Below are positions 1 to 7,279 of a stretch of 21,816 bases of DNA, piece after piece. The translations under genes and the position numbers were made by a program. The DNA comes from an uncultured Ruminococcus sp. GTDB taxonomy: Bacteria > Bacillota > Clostridia > Oscillospirales > Ruminococcaceae. How positions within the stretch are numbered: the stretch's first letter is position 1; every line of letters begins with the position of its first letter. A model generated the notes under the pieces. It was not told the DNA's origin. It made no database searches and saw only the letters and a list, made by a program, of their open reading frames with translations. The DNA lies in assembly GCA_946544695.1 (NCBI GenBank), contig CAMNMO010000009.1, forward strand, positions 1 to 21,816, in the 5' to 3' direction.

Positions 1-711
1 CAGTTCCTCAACAGTGCGCGTATGCCCCGTCACCGCAGGCAGACCCATCGTCTGCCTCAGCTGTGAGTAGCCCAGCTGTGCGCCGTGTGCCGTCCAGTGG
101 TGGTCGGTGCGGTAATAGCAGTCCTCCGCCTCAGCTTTAAGGGCTTCGGCAGGGAACGCAAGTTTTATCCTGTCCGATAGCATCTGCTTTATCCGCTCCA
201 CAGTTGCCATCTGGTCGCCGCATATGTTTGCAGAGGGCAGATGATCCCGCAAAACGCAGGAAGCATTCGGCACCAGCAGAAAGCTGACAGGTATGCCCTC
301 ATCAAGCGACTCCGCAAAGCTGTTAAGACAGCCGATGTTCGTATCCACCTGCGCGGTGTTCTCACTGTAATTCTGTATATAGAAACCGTTCTTCGCGAAG
401 TACACACCGTTCAGATAATTCTTTCCCAGCAGTCGGTCAGCCCCCGTCTTAAGGGTCACCAGATCGTCTTTCATGAATATCTGGTCGGACATATACTGTT
501 CGATATCGCCCGTGAATTCGCCGTCCTTCAGCCTTTTGCCCGAAAACTCAGGAGTCTGCTGAAGTGTGCGGTTCTCCATCTCGGAAAACTGACGGTCGGG
601 GCTTATGAGTCCTGCCAGCGAAAACCCGAATACCAGCGCCAGAAATGCTGCCGATGTTATTATATGTCCTGTTTTGGGCAGTGTGCGGTTCTTCTGTTTT
701 TTCTTTGACAT
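1..711 (-). CDS. DHHW family (SGNH-like) envelope protein, C-terminus outside window
   Basis: The reading frame stays open from an ATG at 709-711 to the left edge, giving 237 residues of a longer protein. A basic N-terminus is followed by one hydrophobic segment at about residues 15-36, so most of the protein should lie outside the membrane. The family-defining Asp-His-His-Trp motif is seen at residues 203-206, in the context YYRTDHHWTAHG. DHHW proteins resemble AlgJ/AlgX-type SGNH hydrolases and are often found with MBOAT acyltransferases that acylate wall polysaccharides; such a partner would be past the left edge and is not seen. Only one base separates this start from the Nudix stop, so translation is probably coupled. 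The role as a polysaccharide O-acylation or deacylation factor is family inference; the catalytic Ser region cannot be judged from this fragment. Confidence 0.85.
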   Translation of the reverse strand, partial: MSKKKQKNRTLPKTGHIITSAAFLALVFGFSLAGLISPDRQFSEMENRTLQQTPEFSGKRLKDGEFTGDIEQYMSDQIFMKDDLVTLKTGADRLLGKNYLNGVYFAKNGFYIQNYSENTAQVDTNIGCLNSFAESLDEGIPVSFLLVPNASCVLRDHLPSANICGDQMATVERIKQMLSDRIKLAFPAEALKAEAEDCYYRTDHHWTAHGAQLGYSQLRQTMGLPAVTGHTRTVEEL

Positions 712-712
712 T

Positions 713-1258
713 CTATACCTCACCACCGTGCAGCTTCAGATAGGTCTTTAAGACTATCATCTGCGATTTTGCATCGGGCAGCTTGTTTTCCATTACCATT
801 TTGTAGGCTTCTTTAAGGGGCATTTTCTTGACATCGAGGAACTCGCCCTCATCTAAATGCTGTTCACCGAAGTGAAGTCCCCTTGCAAGGAAAAGGTGTA
901 TTATCTCGGTATCATAAGCTACTGTGGGGTACAGGCAGCCCAGATATTCAAAGCTGTCAGCGGTCGCACCCACCTCTTCCTTGAGTTCACGCCTGCCGCA
1001 CTGTTCGGGGTCCTCGCCGAATTCCAGCTTGCCTGCGGGAACTTCTGTAAGTGCGGTGCTGAAAGGGTAGCGGAACTGTTCCACCATATAGATGTTCTCG
1101 TCCTCGTCCAGTGCAGCCACGCACACACCGCCCGGGTGCTTTATGAACTCACGGATAGTTTTTACGCCGTTTTCCAACTCTACCTCATCACGGTAAAGCT
1201 TTACAACAACGCCGTCGAACAGCTGCTGTGATGACAGCGTTTTTTCTTTCATATACAT
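713..1258 (-). CDS. Nudix hydrolase, ADP-ribose pyrophosphatase type
   Basis: This is a 181-residue cytoplasmic protein with a complete Nudix box at residues 76-98: G76, E82, then RELKEEVGA at 90-98, matching GX5EX7REUXEEXGU. The sequence EVPAGKLE running into the box and a proline at 111, some 13 residues after it, are typical of the ADP-ribose class, which splits ADP-ribose into AMP and ribose 5-phosphate. The ATG is chosen because a GGAGG (1265-1269 on the plus strand) lies six bases upstream; a second Met at residue 3 is less well placed. It is the middle gene of an operon: YfhO ends 13 bases upstream and the DHHW gene begins one base after its stop. The metabolic link to its envelope neighbours is unclear, and it may be a housekeeping passenger. 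The exact substrate is a family-level prediction. Confidence 0.92.
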   Translation of the reverse strand: MYMKEKTLSSQQLFDGVVVKLYRDEVELENGVKTIREFIKHPGGVCVAALDEDENIYMVEQFRYPFSTALTEVPAGKLEFGEDPEQCGRRELKEEVGATADSFEYLGCLYPTVAYDTEIIHLFLARGLHFGEQHLDEGEFLDVKKMPLKEAYKMVMENKLPDAKSQMIVLKTYLKLHGGEV

Positions 1259-1271
1259 AACTTACCTCCGT

Positions 1272-3728
1272 TTATTCCTCGGTCTCGTTATCGCTTTTCT
1301 TTTCTGCGGACTTCTTATTGCCCGCAGCTTTGACAGTCTCCTTATCGAAGAACTTAAAGTATATCATATAGACTGCAAATCCCACAAAGCCTGCGACAGT
1401 CAGTGCTATGCCCTTTGTCTGTCCGTCAGCGGAGTAGGTGAACTTTATCTCGCTGTCGCCTGCGGGCACAGGTACTGCCATCATGCCGTAGTTTACCTTT
1501 TCCACCTCAGTCTCCACGCCGTTGACCGTTGCAGACCAGCCCTTCTCGAAGGGTATGCTGAAATATACCAGTCGGGGTTCTTCCAGGTTTATCTTGCCTG
1601 TGAAGCCGTGTGTGTCATGGCGGAAGTAGTAGCAGCTTTCAGCTTTGCGTTCAGCGCAGTTCTGCTGATAAGCCTCGTATGTCAGGTCCTCGTCAGTGAA
1701 GTTGTAGTAGTCCAGATAATCAGAATAGGTAGCTGCCTGATTGTCGGTGAGTACCAGTGCCTTTGTCAGCATAACGGTCTTGTCGAAGTCCTCAGCGTCC
1801 TTGATGGAAGCATCATCCGTATAGTATTCAAAGGCGAAGCCCATCGGTATATAGTTCTCATTCTCGTAGATGTTGAAGCCGTTCATGGTATCCAGGTAGG
1901 TGAAGCCCTGAAGCTTTGAAACTGTCTCGGGCTTGGTGTTTTCCTCCTTGCCCGATATTTGATCTGCGGGCATCTCATTGAAGTAATACCTTACCGAATT
2001 GAGTGCACGCAGCGGGTAGAATTCGGGTTCGATACGTGTGGCAACATCACGCTGCTGACCTATCTCGGCATAGAAATCCATGATGGAGGGGTCAACGCAG
2101 CTGTGGAAGCATCTCATTGAGGGCAGATCCCAGTACATTACCCAGTTGTCGATACTGTCGGAAACGTCTATGCGGTAGAAGTCGCTGTCCTCGCCGCCGT
2201 AGCTGAATTCGGCATCAAGTTTGGCAGCATCTATCTCCTTCTTGCCGTTGATCGCACGGGCGATATAGTCAGCATTGTCGCTGCCCTGCTTTGCGCCGTA
2301 CCATATCTCCGAGGTATTGCAGATAACACAGGCAGCAACAGTCATTATCAGTGCTGTTCTGTGGAAATTTCCCTTCTTCTTTGCTATGAAGTATATCAGT
2401 GCACCCAGTGCGATTATCATGGCGAGGGTAACACCGACCTGTATATAGTAGAGTTCGGGGTACTGTGCCAGCTTGCCGTAAACTATCTCCTGTCCCTCAT
2501 ATCTGGGCAGCAGACCTACCGCAAGGAAGCCCACGCCTGCAACGGCAGTGGGGATATAGCCCTTTTTCAGAAGTTTGTGATCCTCCTCCAGCAGCTTTGC
2601 TGTCATCAGTGCGAATATCAGTATGGGGTGGTAGTACCATCTTGCATAGTATGATGCGTTGAACAGCATGAAAGCGGAGTTCAGCACAGGCACACAAGCC
2701 ATGATGACGAACACGATGACCGACCAGCAAAGCCAGTCACGCTTTTTGCGGGTGCGCATATATGCTATTACGCCGCACATGGAGAACAGGGGCAGGTAGC
2801 CTGCCAGTGAAGCCCATCTTGCGCTGTCCACATCGAAGATGTTGATGCGGGCGGGCATATCAGAAAGTGTGAAGAACGCCTGGAATATCCTGGCGATACG
2901 TGCCTTGTCGTTATAGAGGATATAGTCAAGACCTATCATGCGCTCGTTTACACGGTAGTTGTTCATTACCATCAGCACTGAGGGCAGCAGTATGATACAG
3001 GACATTGCCAGACCTATCACAGCCTCGATACCCAGAGAGATGAACTTCTTGAAGTCTATCTTGAAGTCCTTGTCGATACATCTGAGGAAGAAGTATATGA
3101 CAGTGAACACCACTGCGCTGACAAAGAAGAAGTAGCTTATGCATGCTGTGAGTGCCACTGCCAGTGCGAAAGGTCCACGCTTTTTGTCCTGCACCAGCAT
3201 TTCAAACGCCAGCAGCAGCAGCGGGAAGAAAGCTGTTGCATCATGGAAGTGGTTGAAGAACACGTTATAGGTCTGGAAACCCGAGAACGCATAAAGCAGA
3301 CCGCCTATGGCAGCGCAGTCCTTATTCTTTATGAAACGGCGCAGGTAGGCGTAGGCGCACATCGCCGCAACGCTTGTTTTCAGTGCCAGCAGCCAGGGCA
3401 TCATGTATAATGTCGAACCCTCGGGGAACAGTGTGGTCAGCCAGAAAAACGGCGAGCCCAGCAGGTAGAACGAATATGTGCTGACGAAGCCCGAACCCAG
3501 GTCGGTGCCCCAGTCCCAGCCGAGATTGCCCTCCCTGACCATCTGGTGTGCATGTTTATAGAACATGAGCTGCTGCGAATTGAAGTCGCCGTAATACATG
3601 AAGATACCGTGATTCTGCACCATTGACGGCACAAATGCTATCATCATGCCGATAAATGACACGATGAAAAGCAGCAGATACCTTTCCTTTCCCTTGCCCT
3701 CGGGGGGGCTCAGCTTGCTTTTGAACAT
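1272..3728 (-). CDS. YfhO family multi-pass membrane protein (GT-C glycosyltransferase fold)
   Basis: This is an 818-residue polytopic membrane protein, close to the length of Bacillus subtilis YfhO. A short cytoplasmic N-terminus leads to a first helix at about residues 17-37, then an extracytoplasmic loop with the acidic stretch YYGDFNSQQ (Asp48) where GT-C enzymes keep a catalytic acid. About a dozen helices follow, then a large soluble extracytoplasmic domain (roughly residues 460-770), one last helix and a charged Lys/Glu-rich cytoplasmic tail. Known YfhO proteins are linked to glycosylation of lipoteichoic acid using lipid-linked sugars; transfer of that role here is inference. It is the first gene of an operon with the Nudix and DHHW genes. 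The start has an AAAGGAA ribosome site about ten bases upstream and a strong promoter beyond it. The family call is secure; the acceptor polymer is unknown. Confidence 0.9.
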   Translation of the reverse strand: MFKSKLSPPEGKGKERYLLLFIVSFIGMMIAFVPSMVQNHGIFMYYGDFNSQQLMFYKHAHQMVREGNLGWDWGTDLGSGFVSTYSFYLLGSPFFWLTTLFPEGSTLYMMPWLLALKTSVAAMCAYAYLRRFIKNKDCAAIGGLLYAFSGFQTYNVFFNHFHDATAFFPLLLLAFEMLVQDKKRGPFALAVALTACISYFFFVSAVVFTVIYFFLRCIDKDFKIDFKKFISLGIEAVIGLAMSCIILLPSVLMVMNNYRVNERMIGLDYILYNDKARIARIFQAFFTLSDMPARINIFDVDSARWASLAGYLPLFSMCGVIAYMRTRKKRDWLCWSVIVFVIMACVPVLNSAFMLFNASYYARWYYHPILIFALMTAKLLEEDHKLLKKGYIPTAVAGVGFLAVGLLPRYEGQEIVYGKLAQYPELYYIQVGVTLAMIIALGALIYFIAKKKGNFHRTALIMTVAACVICNTSEIWYGAKQGSDNADYIARAINGKKEIDAAKLDAEFSYGGEDSDFYRIDVSDSIDNWVMYWDLPSMRCFHSCVDPSIMDFYAEIGQQRDVATRIEPEFYPLRALNSVRYYFNEMPADQISGKEENTKPETVSKLQGFTYLDTMNGFNIYENENYIPMGFAFEYYTDDASIKDAEDFDKTVMLTKALVLTDNQAATYSDYLDYYNFTDEDLTYEAYQQNCAERKAESCYYFRHDTHGFTGKINLEEPRLVYFSIPFEKGWSATVNGVETEVEKVNYGMMAVPVPAGDSEIKFTYSADGQTKGIALTVAGFVGFAVYMIYFKFFDKETVKAAGNKKSAEKKSDNETEE

Positions 3729-3781
3729 CTGCGATTATTCCTTTCTTTTGAAAAATAATTATTGTATTGCATACATAGATT

Positions 3782-3810
3782 ATTATATCACAAACAGGCA
3801 GTCAATGCAA
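3782..3810 (-). promoter_or_regulatory. Promoter of the YfhO-Nudix-DHHW operon
   Basis: On the minus strand TTGCAT (3805-3810) and a perfect TATAAT (3782-3787) are 17 bases apart, with a TG one base before the -10 (extended -10). The predicted transcript starts near 3775, leaving a leader of about 45 bases. The region upstream (3811-3890) is AT-rich with no gene, as in many strong Gram-positive promoters. A second possible -35, TTGACT, overlaps but is spaced only 12 bases from the -10. Confidence 0.8.
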
Positions 3811-3890
3811 GTAAGGTCATCTGCGGTTTATGATATTTTGGTTAACAAATAATCAAATAAATATTAAAACGGACTTTGCTGTCAGCCTTC

Positions 3891-3930
3891 AAAAAAAGCT
3901 CCCCCGAAAGCATCACACTTTCGGGGGAGT
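3891..3930 (-). terminator. Rho-independent terminator of the diguanylate cyclase gene
   Basis: A perfect 12-bp stem (3899-3910 paired with 3918-3929, core CCCCCGAAAG) closes a seven-base loop. On the minus strand it is followed directly by seven T residues (A at 3891-3897). It starts nine bases after the cyclase stop codon. This separates the cyclase from the YfhO operon. Confidence 0.93.
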
Positions 3931-3938
3931 CATATCCG

Positions 3939-5873
3939 TCATTCTCTGTGTTTTTTGCGCTGCACCTTGAAACGGTACATCTCCTCATCGGCTATGCGCA
4001 GCAGTTCTTCCAGGTCACGTTCACCGGGCTTGCCCAGTGCGCAGCCTATGCTTGCGCTGATGGGGTAGCACTTGCCGCTGTTACGTGAGATGTCCGAGAG
4101 GGCTGCAAGGTAGTAATCTCGGCGTTTTTCGCATTCATCATCGGTATAATCACCGATGCCTACGATGTAGAATTCGTCACCGCCCGCCCTGATGCAGAGT
4201 TCCTCGGGTCTTGCCACCTGTTTTGCTGCACGGCTGACTGATATTATGCCGAAATCGCCCTCGTCATGTCCGAAGGTATCGTTGACATATTTCAGCCCGT
4301 CCATATCTATAACGCTGACGAACAGCCTGTCCTCGGGCTTTGCTGCGGCGGTCAGCCTGCCGAAAAGGTCATACATGCCACGTCGGTTGTACAGCCCTGT
4401 CATGTTATCGTGTATGGACAGCATGACATAGCGGTTCCTTGTGCGCACCATTTCCAGCGAATTGTTCACAAGTCTCAGCCAGTTGCGGAACACCAGATTC
4501 AGCTTGTGGCTGTCAGTGAGTTCACGCTGCATCACGGCATAGCCCAGTACATGATCGTTGAAATGTACAGATGCAAAGTAGAAAACGGAAGGCTTTTCGG
4601 TATATTCCTGCATTATCGGGCAAAGCGTTTTGGTATCAATGACCAAAGCATCTTCGGGCTTATAGAAACTCAGTCCGTCAACGGTGGTGTTTGCCAGCAC
4701 GATCTTCATCTTGTCGGGATAGGATTCAAGTTCATCTGTTTCCGCAGTCAGCCAGTCCTCACGCAGACAAAGTGCAAAGTTCAGGAAAGGGAACAGCAGA
4801 TAGGAGTTGTGGTAGATATTATCAAGGCACTCCTCGGGTGTTTTGGAAGATGTGAATATCTCGGATACATAATTCTCCATCAGCAGACCGATGTCTATGT
4901 TGTCCATTGCGTCCTCTGCGGTATAGTTCTTGCTCCTGTAATAAAGTGCATCTCTGAAAGCTTTGGCAGAACGTTTAAGGTCGGGTTCGCAGCCGCAGCT
5001 TTGTCCCGCATGGAACATGCTGTTGATATCGGGCACATAAGGGTCGATGGGCGCATCAGGCTCAATAGTGCGGCGCAGCTTATCGACAGCATCTGCTGCT
5101 GTTTTTGTAAAGTTGGATTCATAAGAGGAAAGCGTGACTTCGCCCAGCAGTGCTTCCTGCGTGGCTTCAAAGCCTATGACTATCAGTTCTTCGGGTATCT
5201 TCACGCCGTTTTTGTGAAGCTTTTCTATCAGTCCCAGTGCCATGTGGTCGCTGGCAGCGATGACAGCTTCGGGCATCGGTCGCTTTCCCGAGAGAAATTC
5301 ATCAGCCAGTGCATCGCCGCAGGTATACCAGAAGTCACCGTAGATCTTGTTATCTTCGGGCACGGGCACGCCCAGCTTTTCAAGCTCATCTGACAGCACA
5401 GCCAGCCTGTTTTCAGCTTCGGGATTGTCCTTGAAGCCTGTCAGAAGCAGTATGTCCTTCTTGCCGTGCACATTCACGACATGGCGGCACATCTCACGCA
5501 GCTGAAAGTCATTGGAACTGTTCACAACATCGTAATTTGTGCCGAAGGGAATGCCGAGACACACAACGGGGCATCTGCATTCCGCCTTTATTTTAGCGGA
5601 AATATGGTCAGGGATCTCACGTACATTGTTATCTGTCAGCGACAGTGAGTCGATTATTATGCCGTCAAATATTGAGTAATCGGGCAGATCATATATTTTC
5701 ATCTCACCGTCGGAATAGCTCTGGAAATAGAATTGCAGCGGGGTCATTGAAGAGAAAACAGCCACATTGTAGCCGTATTTATTGCATTGGGTAAAAACAC
5801 CTTCACATATACGCTGACCGTGTGCGGTATCAGGCATAAGGTCCAGCAGTGCGATAGTTTTACGTCTCGGCAT
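3939..5873 (-). CDS. Diguanylate cyclase with LacI-type periplasmic-binding-protein sensor
   Basis: This 644-residue protein has no signal peptide or membrane helix, so it should be cytoplasmic. Residues about 5-290 form a LacI/GalR-type ligand-binding fold (starting KTIALLDLMPDTAHGQRICEG, with the typical ASDHMALGLIEKL and IVIGFEATQEA segments), but the N-terminal helix-turn-helix of LacI repressors is absent. A middle region of about 290-470 is unassigned. The C-terminal GGDEF domain begins at about 480 (NMTGLYNRRG) and keeps an intact GGDEF at 564-568, so it should make cyclic di-GMP from two GTP. The inhibitory site, normally RxxD, reads R-P-E-E at 555-558, so product inhibition may be altered. 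A GGTGG ribosome site lies seven bases before the ATG. It is a single-gene unit with its own promoter and terminator. The inferred role is coupling an intracellular small molecule, perhaps a sugar, to c-di-GMP. Confidence 0.93.
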   Translation of the reverse strand: MPRRKTIALLDLMPDTAHGQRICEGVFTQCNKYGYNVAVFSSMTPLQFYFQSYSDGEMKIYDLPDYSIFDGIIIDSLSLTDNNVREIPDHISAKIKAECRCPVVCLGIPFGTNYDVVNSSNDFQLREMCRHVVNVHGKKDILLLTGFKDNPEAENRLAVLSDELEKLGVPVPEDNKIYGDFWYTCGDALADEFLSGKRPMPEAVIAASDHMALGLIEKLHKNGVKIPEELIVIGFEATQEALLGEVTLSSYESNFTKTAADAVDKLRRTIEPDAPIDPYVPDINSMFHAGQSCGCEPDLKRSAKAFRDALYYRSKNYTAEDAMDNIDIGLLMENYVSEIFTSSKTPEECLDNIYHNSYLLFPFLNFALCLREDWLTAETDELESYPDKMKIVLANTTVDGLSFYKPEDALVIDTKTLCPIMQEYTEKPSVFYFASVHFNDHVLGYAVMQRELTDSHKLNLVFRNWLRLVNNSLEMVRTRNRYVMLSIHDNMTGLYNRRGMYDLFGRLTAAAKPEDRLFVSVIDMDGLKYVNDTFGHDEGDFGIISVSRAAKQVARPEELCIRAGGDEFYIVGIGDYTDDECEKRRDYYLAALSDISRNSGKCYPISASIGCALGKPGERDLEELLRIADEEMYRFKVQRKKHRE

Positions 5874-5936
5874 AACTACACCACCTTTGTTAAAGTTGCG
5901 GCTAAACAGTTAATGAAGGTTATACATATTTGTATT

Positions 5937-5965
5937 ATTATACCATATCAAACCCTGTTAGTCAA
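5937..5965 (-). promoter_or_regulatory. Promoter of the diguanylate cyclase gene
   Basis: On the minus strand TTGACT (5960-5965) and perfect TATAAT (5937-5942) are separated by 17 bases, with TGG just before the -10 (extended -10). The start of transcription is expected near 5930, giving a leader of about 55 bases before the ATG at 5873. Confidence 0.87.
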
Positions 5966-5969
5966 TGGC

Positions 5970-6035
5970 TTCAGATGCATATTTTGGATTTTTGGAGTGT
6001 TGGCGAAGGCTGATGCATCTGCATGGATTCAGATG
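5970..6035. promoter_or_regulatory. Inverted and direct repeat cluster between divergent promoters
   Basis: The gap between the cyclase and sigma-factor promoters holds a 9-bp inverted repeat, CAGATGCAT at 5972-5980 and ATGCATCTG at 6013-6021, with centres about 41 bases (four helical turns) apart. The octamer TTCAGATG also occurs twice in direct orientation, at 5970-5977 and 6028-6035. It sits directly upstream of the cyclase -35. A regulator-binding site is plausible, but the repeats are short and no regulator is known. The remainder of the 5874-6199 gap is AT-rich and holds only the two promoters. Confidence 0.4.
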
Positions 6036-6119
6036 TGGTCTTTATTGCCAATAAATTTGTGCTGAATATGTACGTTGTTACAAAAAATTAAAAAACCACA
6101 AATAATTTAATTCAATCTC

Positions 6120-6148
6120 TTGACTTATTGTGTAGAAAATGTTATGAT
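6120..6148 (+). promoter_or_regulatory. Promoter of the sigma-factor gene
   Basis: TTGACT (6120-6125) and TATGAT (6143-6148) are exactly 17 bases apart, with TG one base before the -10 (extended -10). The expected transcript starts near 6155, about 45 bases before the GTG start codon. The promoter looks vegetative (sigma-A-like) rather than one recognised by an alternative sigma factor. Confidence 0.85.
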
Positions 6149-6199
6149 ATGTTTACGTTGGAATGTACCATAGTTTTAGCTGAATAGGGCGGTGCACAG

Positions 6200-6787
6200 G
6201 TGTATAGCGGTCATGTGGGAGATTACGAACAGTTCAGTGATGAGGAGCTGGCTAAGCTCTCAGGCAGTGACAGAACGGCGCTGAGTGCGCTTTTATTCAG
6301 GTATATGGCTCTGACGGAGCATATCGCAGCAGGTCTCGCACCGAGGGCGGGACGTGAGCAGATGATAAAGGATCTGGTGCAGGAGGGTATGATGGCGCTG
6401 CTGAAGGCGGTGAACAGCTACCGTCCCGACAGGGGAGCAGGGTTTGCGACCTATGCGGGGGTGTGCATCAGGCACAGGATGCTGTCTTATATAATGAGGG
6501 ACAGCAGATACGGCGGTGCCGAAACGGTGCCTGTGGAGGATCTGGACAAGTACCTTGACGCAGGCGGTGAGGGCGACCCCGAGAGTGCGGTCATAGCGAG
6601 TGTGGAGTATGACGAGCTGTTTTCGAGGATAGCCGATGAGCTTTCCGAAAAGGAATGGCAGGTGCTTCAGCATTTCCTTGCGGGACTGTCACACAGGCAG
6701 ATAGCTGACGAACTGTGTACCACCGAAAAATCTGTGAACAACACCATGCAGAGGGTGAGGAGGAAGCTGCGGGAGATATTCAAATAA
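6200..6787 (+). CDS. Sigma-70 family RNA polymerase sigma factor, SigH-like
   Basis: This 195-residue protein has the two core domains of a small sigma-70 factor. Region 2 lies at about residues 25-100, with the core-binding and -10 segment DLVQEGMMALLKAV followed by FATYAGVCIRHRM. Region 4 lies at 149-191, with a helix-turn-helix around SHRQIADELCTTEKSVNNT. Layout and length resemble the SigH/sigma-30 group of Firmicutes more than ECF sigma factors. The start is a GTG with an AGGGCGG-like ribosome site eight bases upstream; the next in-frame ATG would remove part of region 2. No anti-sigma gene lies beside it: the next gene is a zinc-ribbon protein. Its regulon is unknown. SigH controls stationary phase, competence and sporulation entry elsewhere, but transferring that role is inference. 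Confidence 0.9.
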   Translation: MYSGHVGDYEQFSDEELAKLSGSDRTALSALLFRYMALTEHIAAGLAPRAGREQMIKDLVQEGMMALLKAVNSYRPDRGAGFATYAGVCIRHRMLSYIMRDSRYGGAETVPVEDLDKYLDAGGEGDPESAVIASVEYDELFSRIADELSEKEWQVLQHFLAGLSHRQIADELCTTEKSVNNTMQRVRRKLREIFK

Positions 6788-6887
6788 CGCCGTATGTCCG
6801 AAAGAGGGCGCTTTTGCGAGCGGGCGGTGCGAGTCCGTCAGCGGCGGAAAACAATTCAATTCTATTTTAAGATCGAGGTAAGAGAAA

Positions 6888-7169
6888 ATGTACGAGGACA
6901 AGACACTAGTATGTAAGGAATGCGGAAATGAGTTTATCTTCACCGCAGGCGAGCAGGAATTCTACGCTGAAAAAGGCTTCACTAACGAGCCTCAGAGATG
7001 CAAGTCCTGCAGAGATGCAAGAAAGGCTGCGGGCAGGGCTGAGAGACAGACCTACACAGCAGTTTGCGCAGCTTGCGGCGGCGAGGCTGTTATCCCCTTC
7101 AAGCCCCGTGAGGACAGACCTGTATATTGCAGTGAGTGCTTCGCAAAGATGAAGGAAGAGCAGTTCTGA
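6888..7169 (+). CDS. Double zinc-ribbon protein (zf-trcl / CxxC-x-CxxC type)
   Basis: This small 93-residue cytoplasmic protein has four CxxC knuckles: C9/C12 with C38/C41 form the first predicted zinc site, and C60/C63 with C81/C84 the second. The first half matches the short 'probable zinc-ribbon' family found widely in Clostridia; the second is another treble-clef-like pair. Such proteins are thought to bind nucleic acid or proteins, but no reaction is known. GAGG lies nine bases before the ATG. The gene is 100 bases downstream of the sigma gene with no convincing promoter between, so the two may share a transcript. A terminator hairpin follows at 7193-7219. Family recognition is good; function is unknown. 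Confidence 0.85.
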   Translation: MYEDKTLVCKECGNEFIFTAGEQEFYAEKGFTNEPQRCKSCRDARKAAGRAERQTYTAVCAACGGEAVIPFKPREDRPVYCSECFAKMKEEQF

Positions 7170-7192
7170 TATACACAAACGTAGTAAATGAT

Positions 7193-7219
7193 GCGCCGCT
7201 GCTATGCAACGGCGCTTTT
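7193..7219 (+). terminator. Terminator after the zinc-ribbon gene
   Basis: GCGCCG (7193-7198) pairs with CGGCGC (7210-7215); an inner TGC/GCA pairing extends the stem past one mismatch. TTTT follows at once. It sits 23 bases after the zinc-ribbon stop codon. The T run is short, so some read-through into the next gene is possible. Confidence 0.7.
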
Positions 7220-7224
7220 CATGG

Positions 7225-7272
7225 TTCTGCACCATATTGTGCAGAAGGGCAAAGATCAGTTTTTTTTGGAGG
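7225..7272 (+). promoter_or_regulatory. Leader hairpin and ribosome binding site of the Q/N-tail membrane protein
   Basis: A perfect 8-bp stem, TTCTGCAC (7225-7232) with GTGCAGAA (7239-7246), has a six-base loop. It is followed 13 bases later by eight T residues (7260-7267) and then GGAGG (7268-7272), seven bases before the ATG at 7280. This ribosome site fixes the start codon. No good sigma-A promoter is visible between here and the preceding terminator, so the hairpin may act on read-through transcripts. A regulatory role is speculative. Confidence 0.5.
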
Positions 7273-7279
7273 TTTTAAC

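Noticed and set aside
3788..3810. TTGACT as the -35 of the YfhO promoter
   Set aside because: It is only 12 bases from the TATAAT; TTGCAT at 17 bases with an extended -10 fits better.
4266..5393. 375-codon plus-strand open frame opposite the diguanylate cyclase
   Set aside because: Antisense shadow of a well-supported gene; the translation has no domain and is rich in Cys/His/Gln runs typical of reversed coding sequence.
7136..7279. N-terminal extension of the Q/N-tail membrane protein from an ATG at 7136
   Set aside because: It overlaps the zinc-ribbon gene and its terminator hairpin; a proper GGAGG precedes the ATG at 7280.
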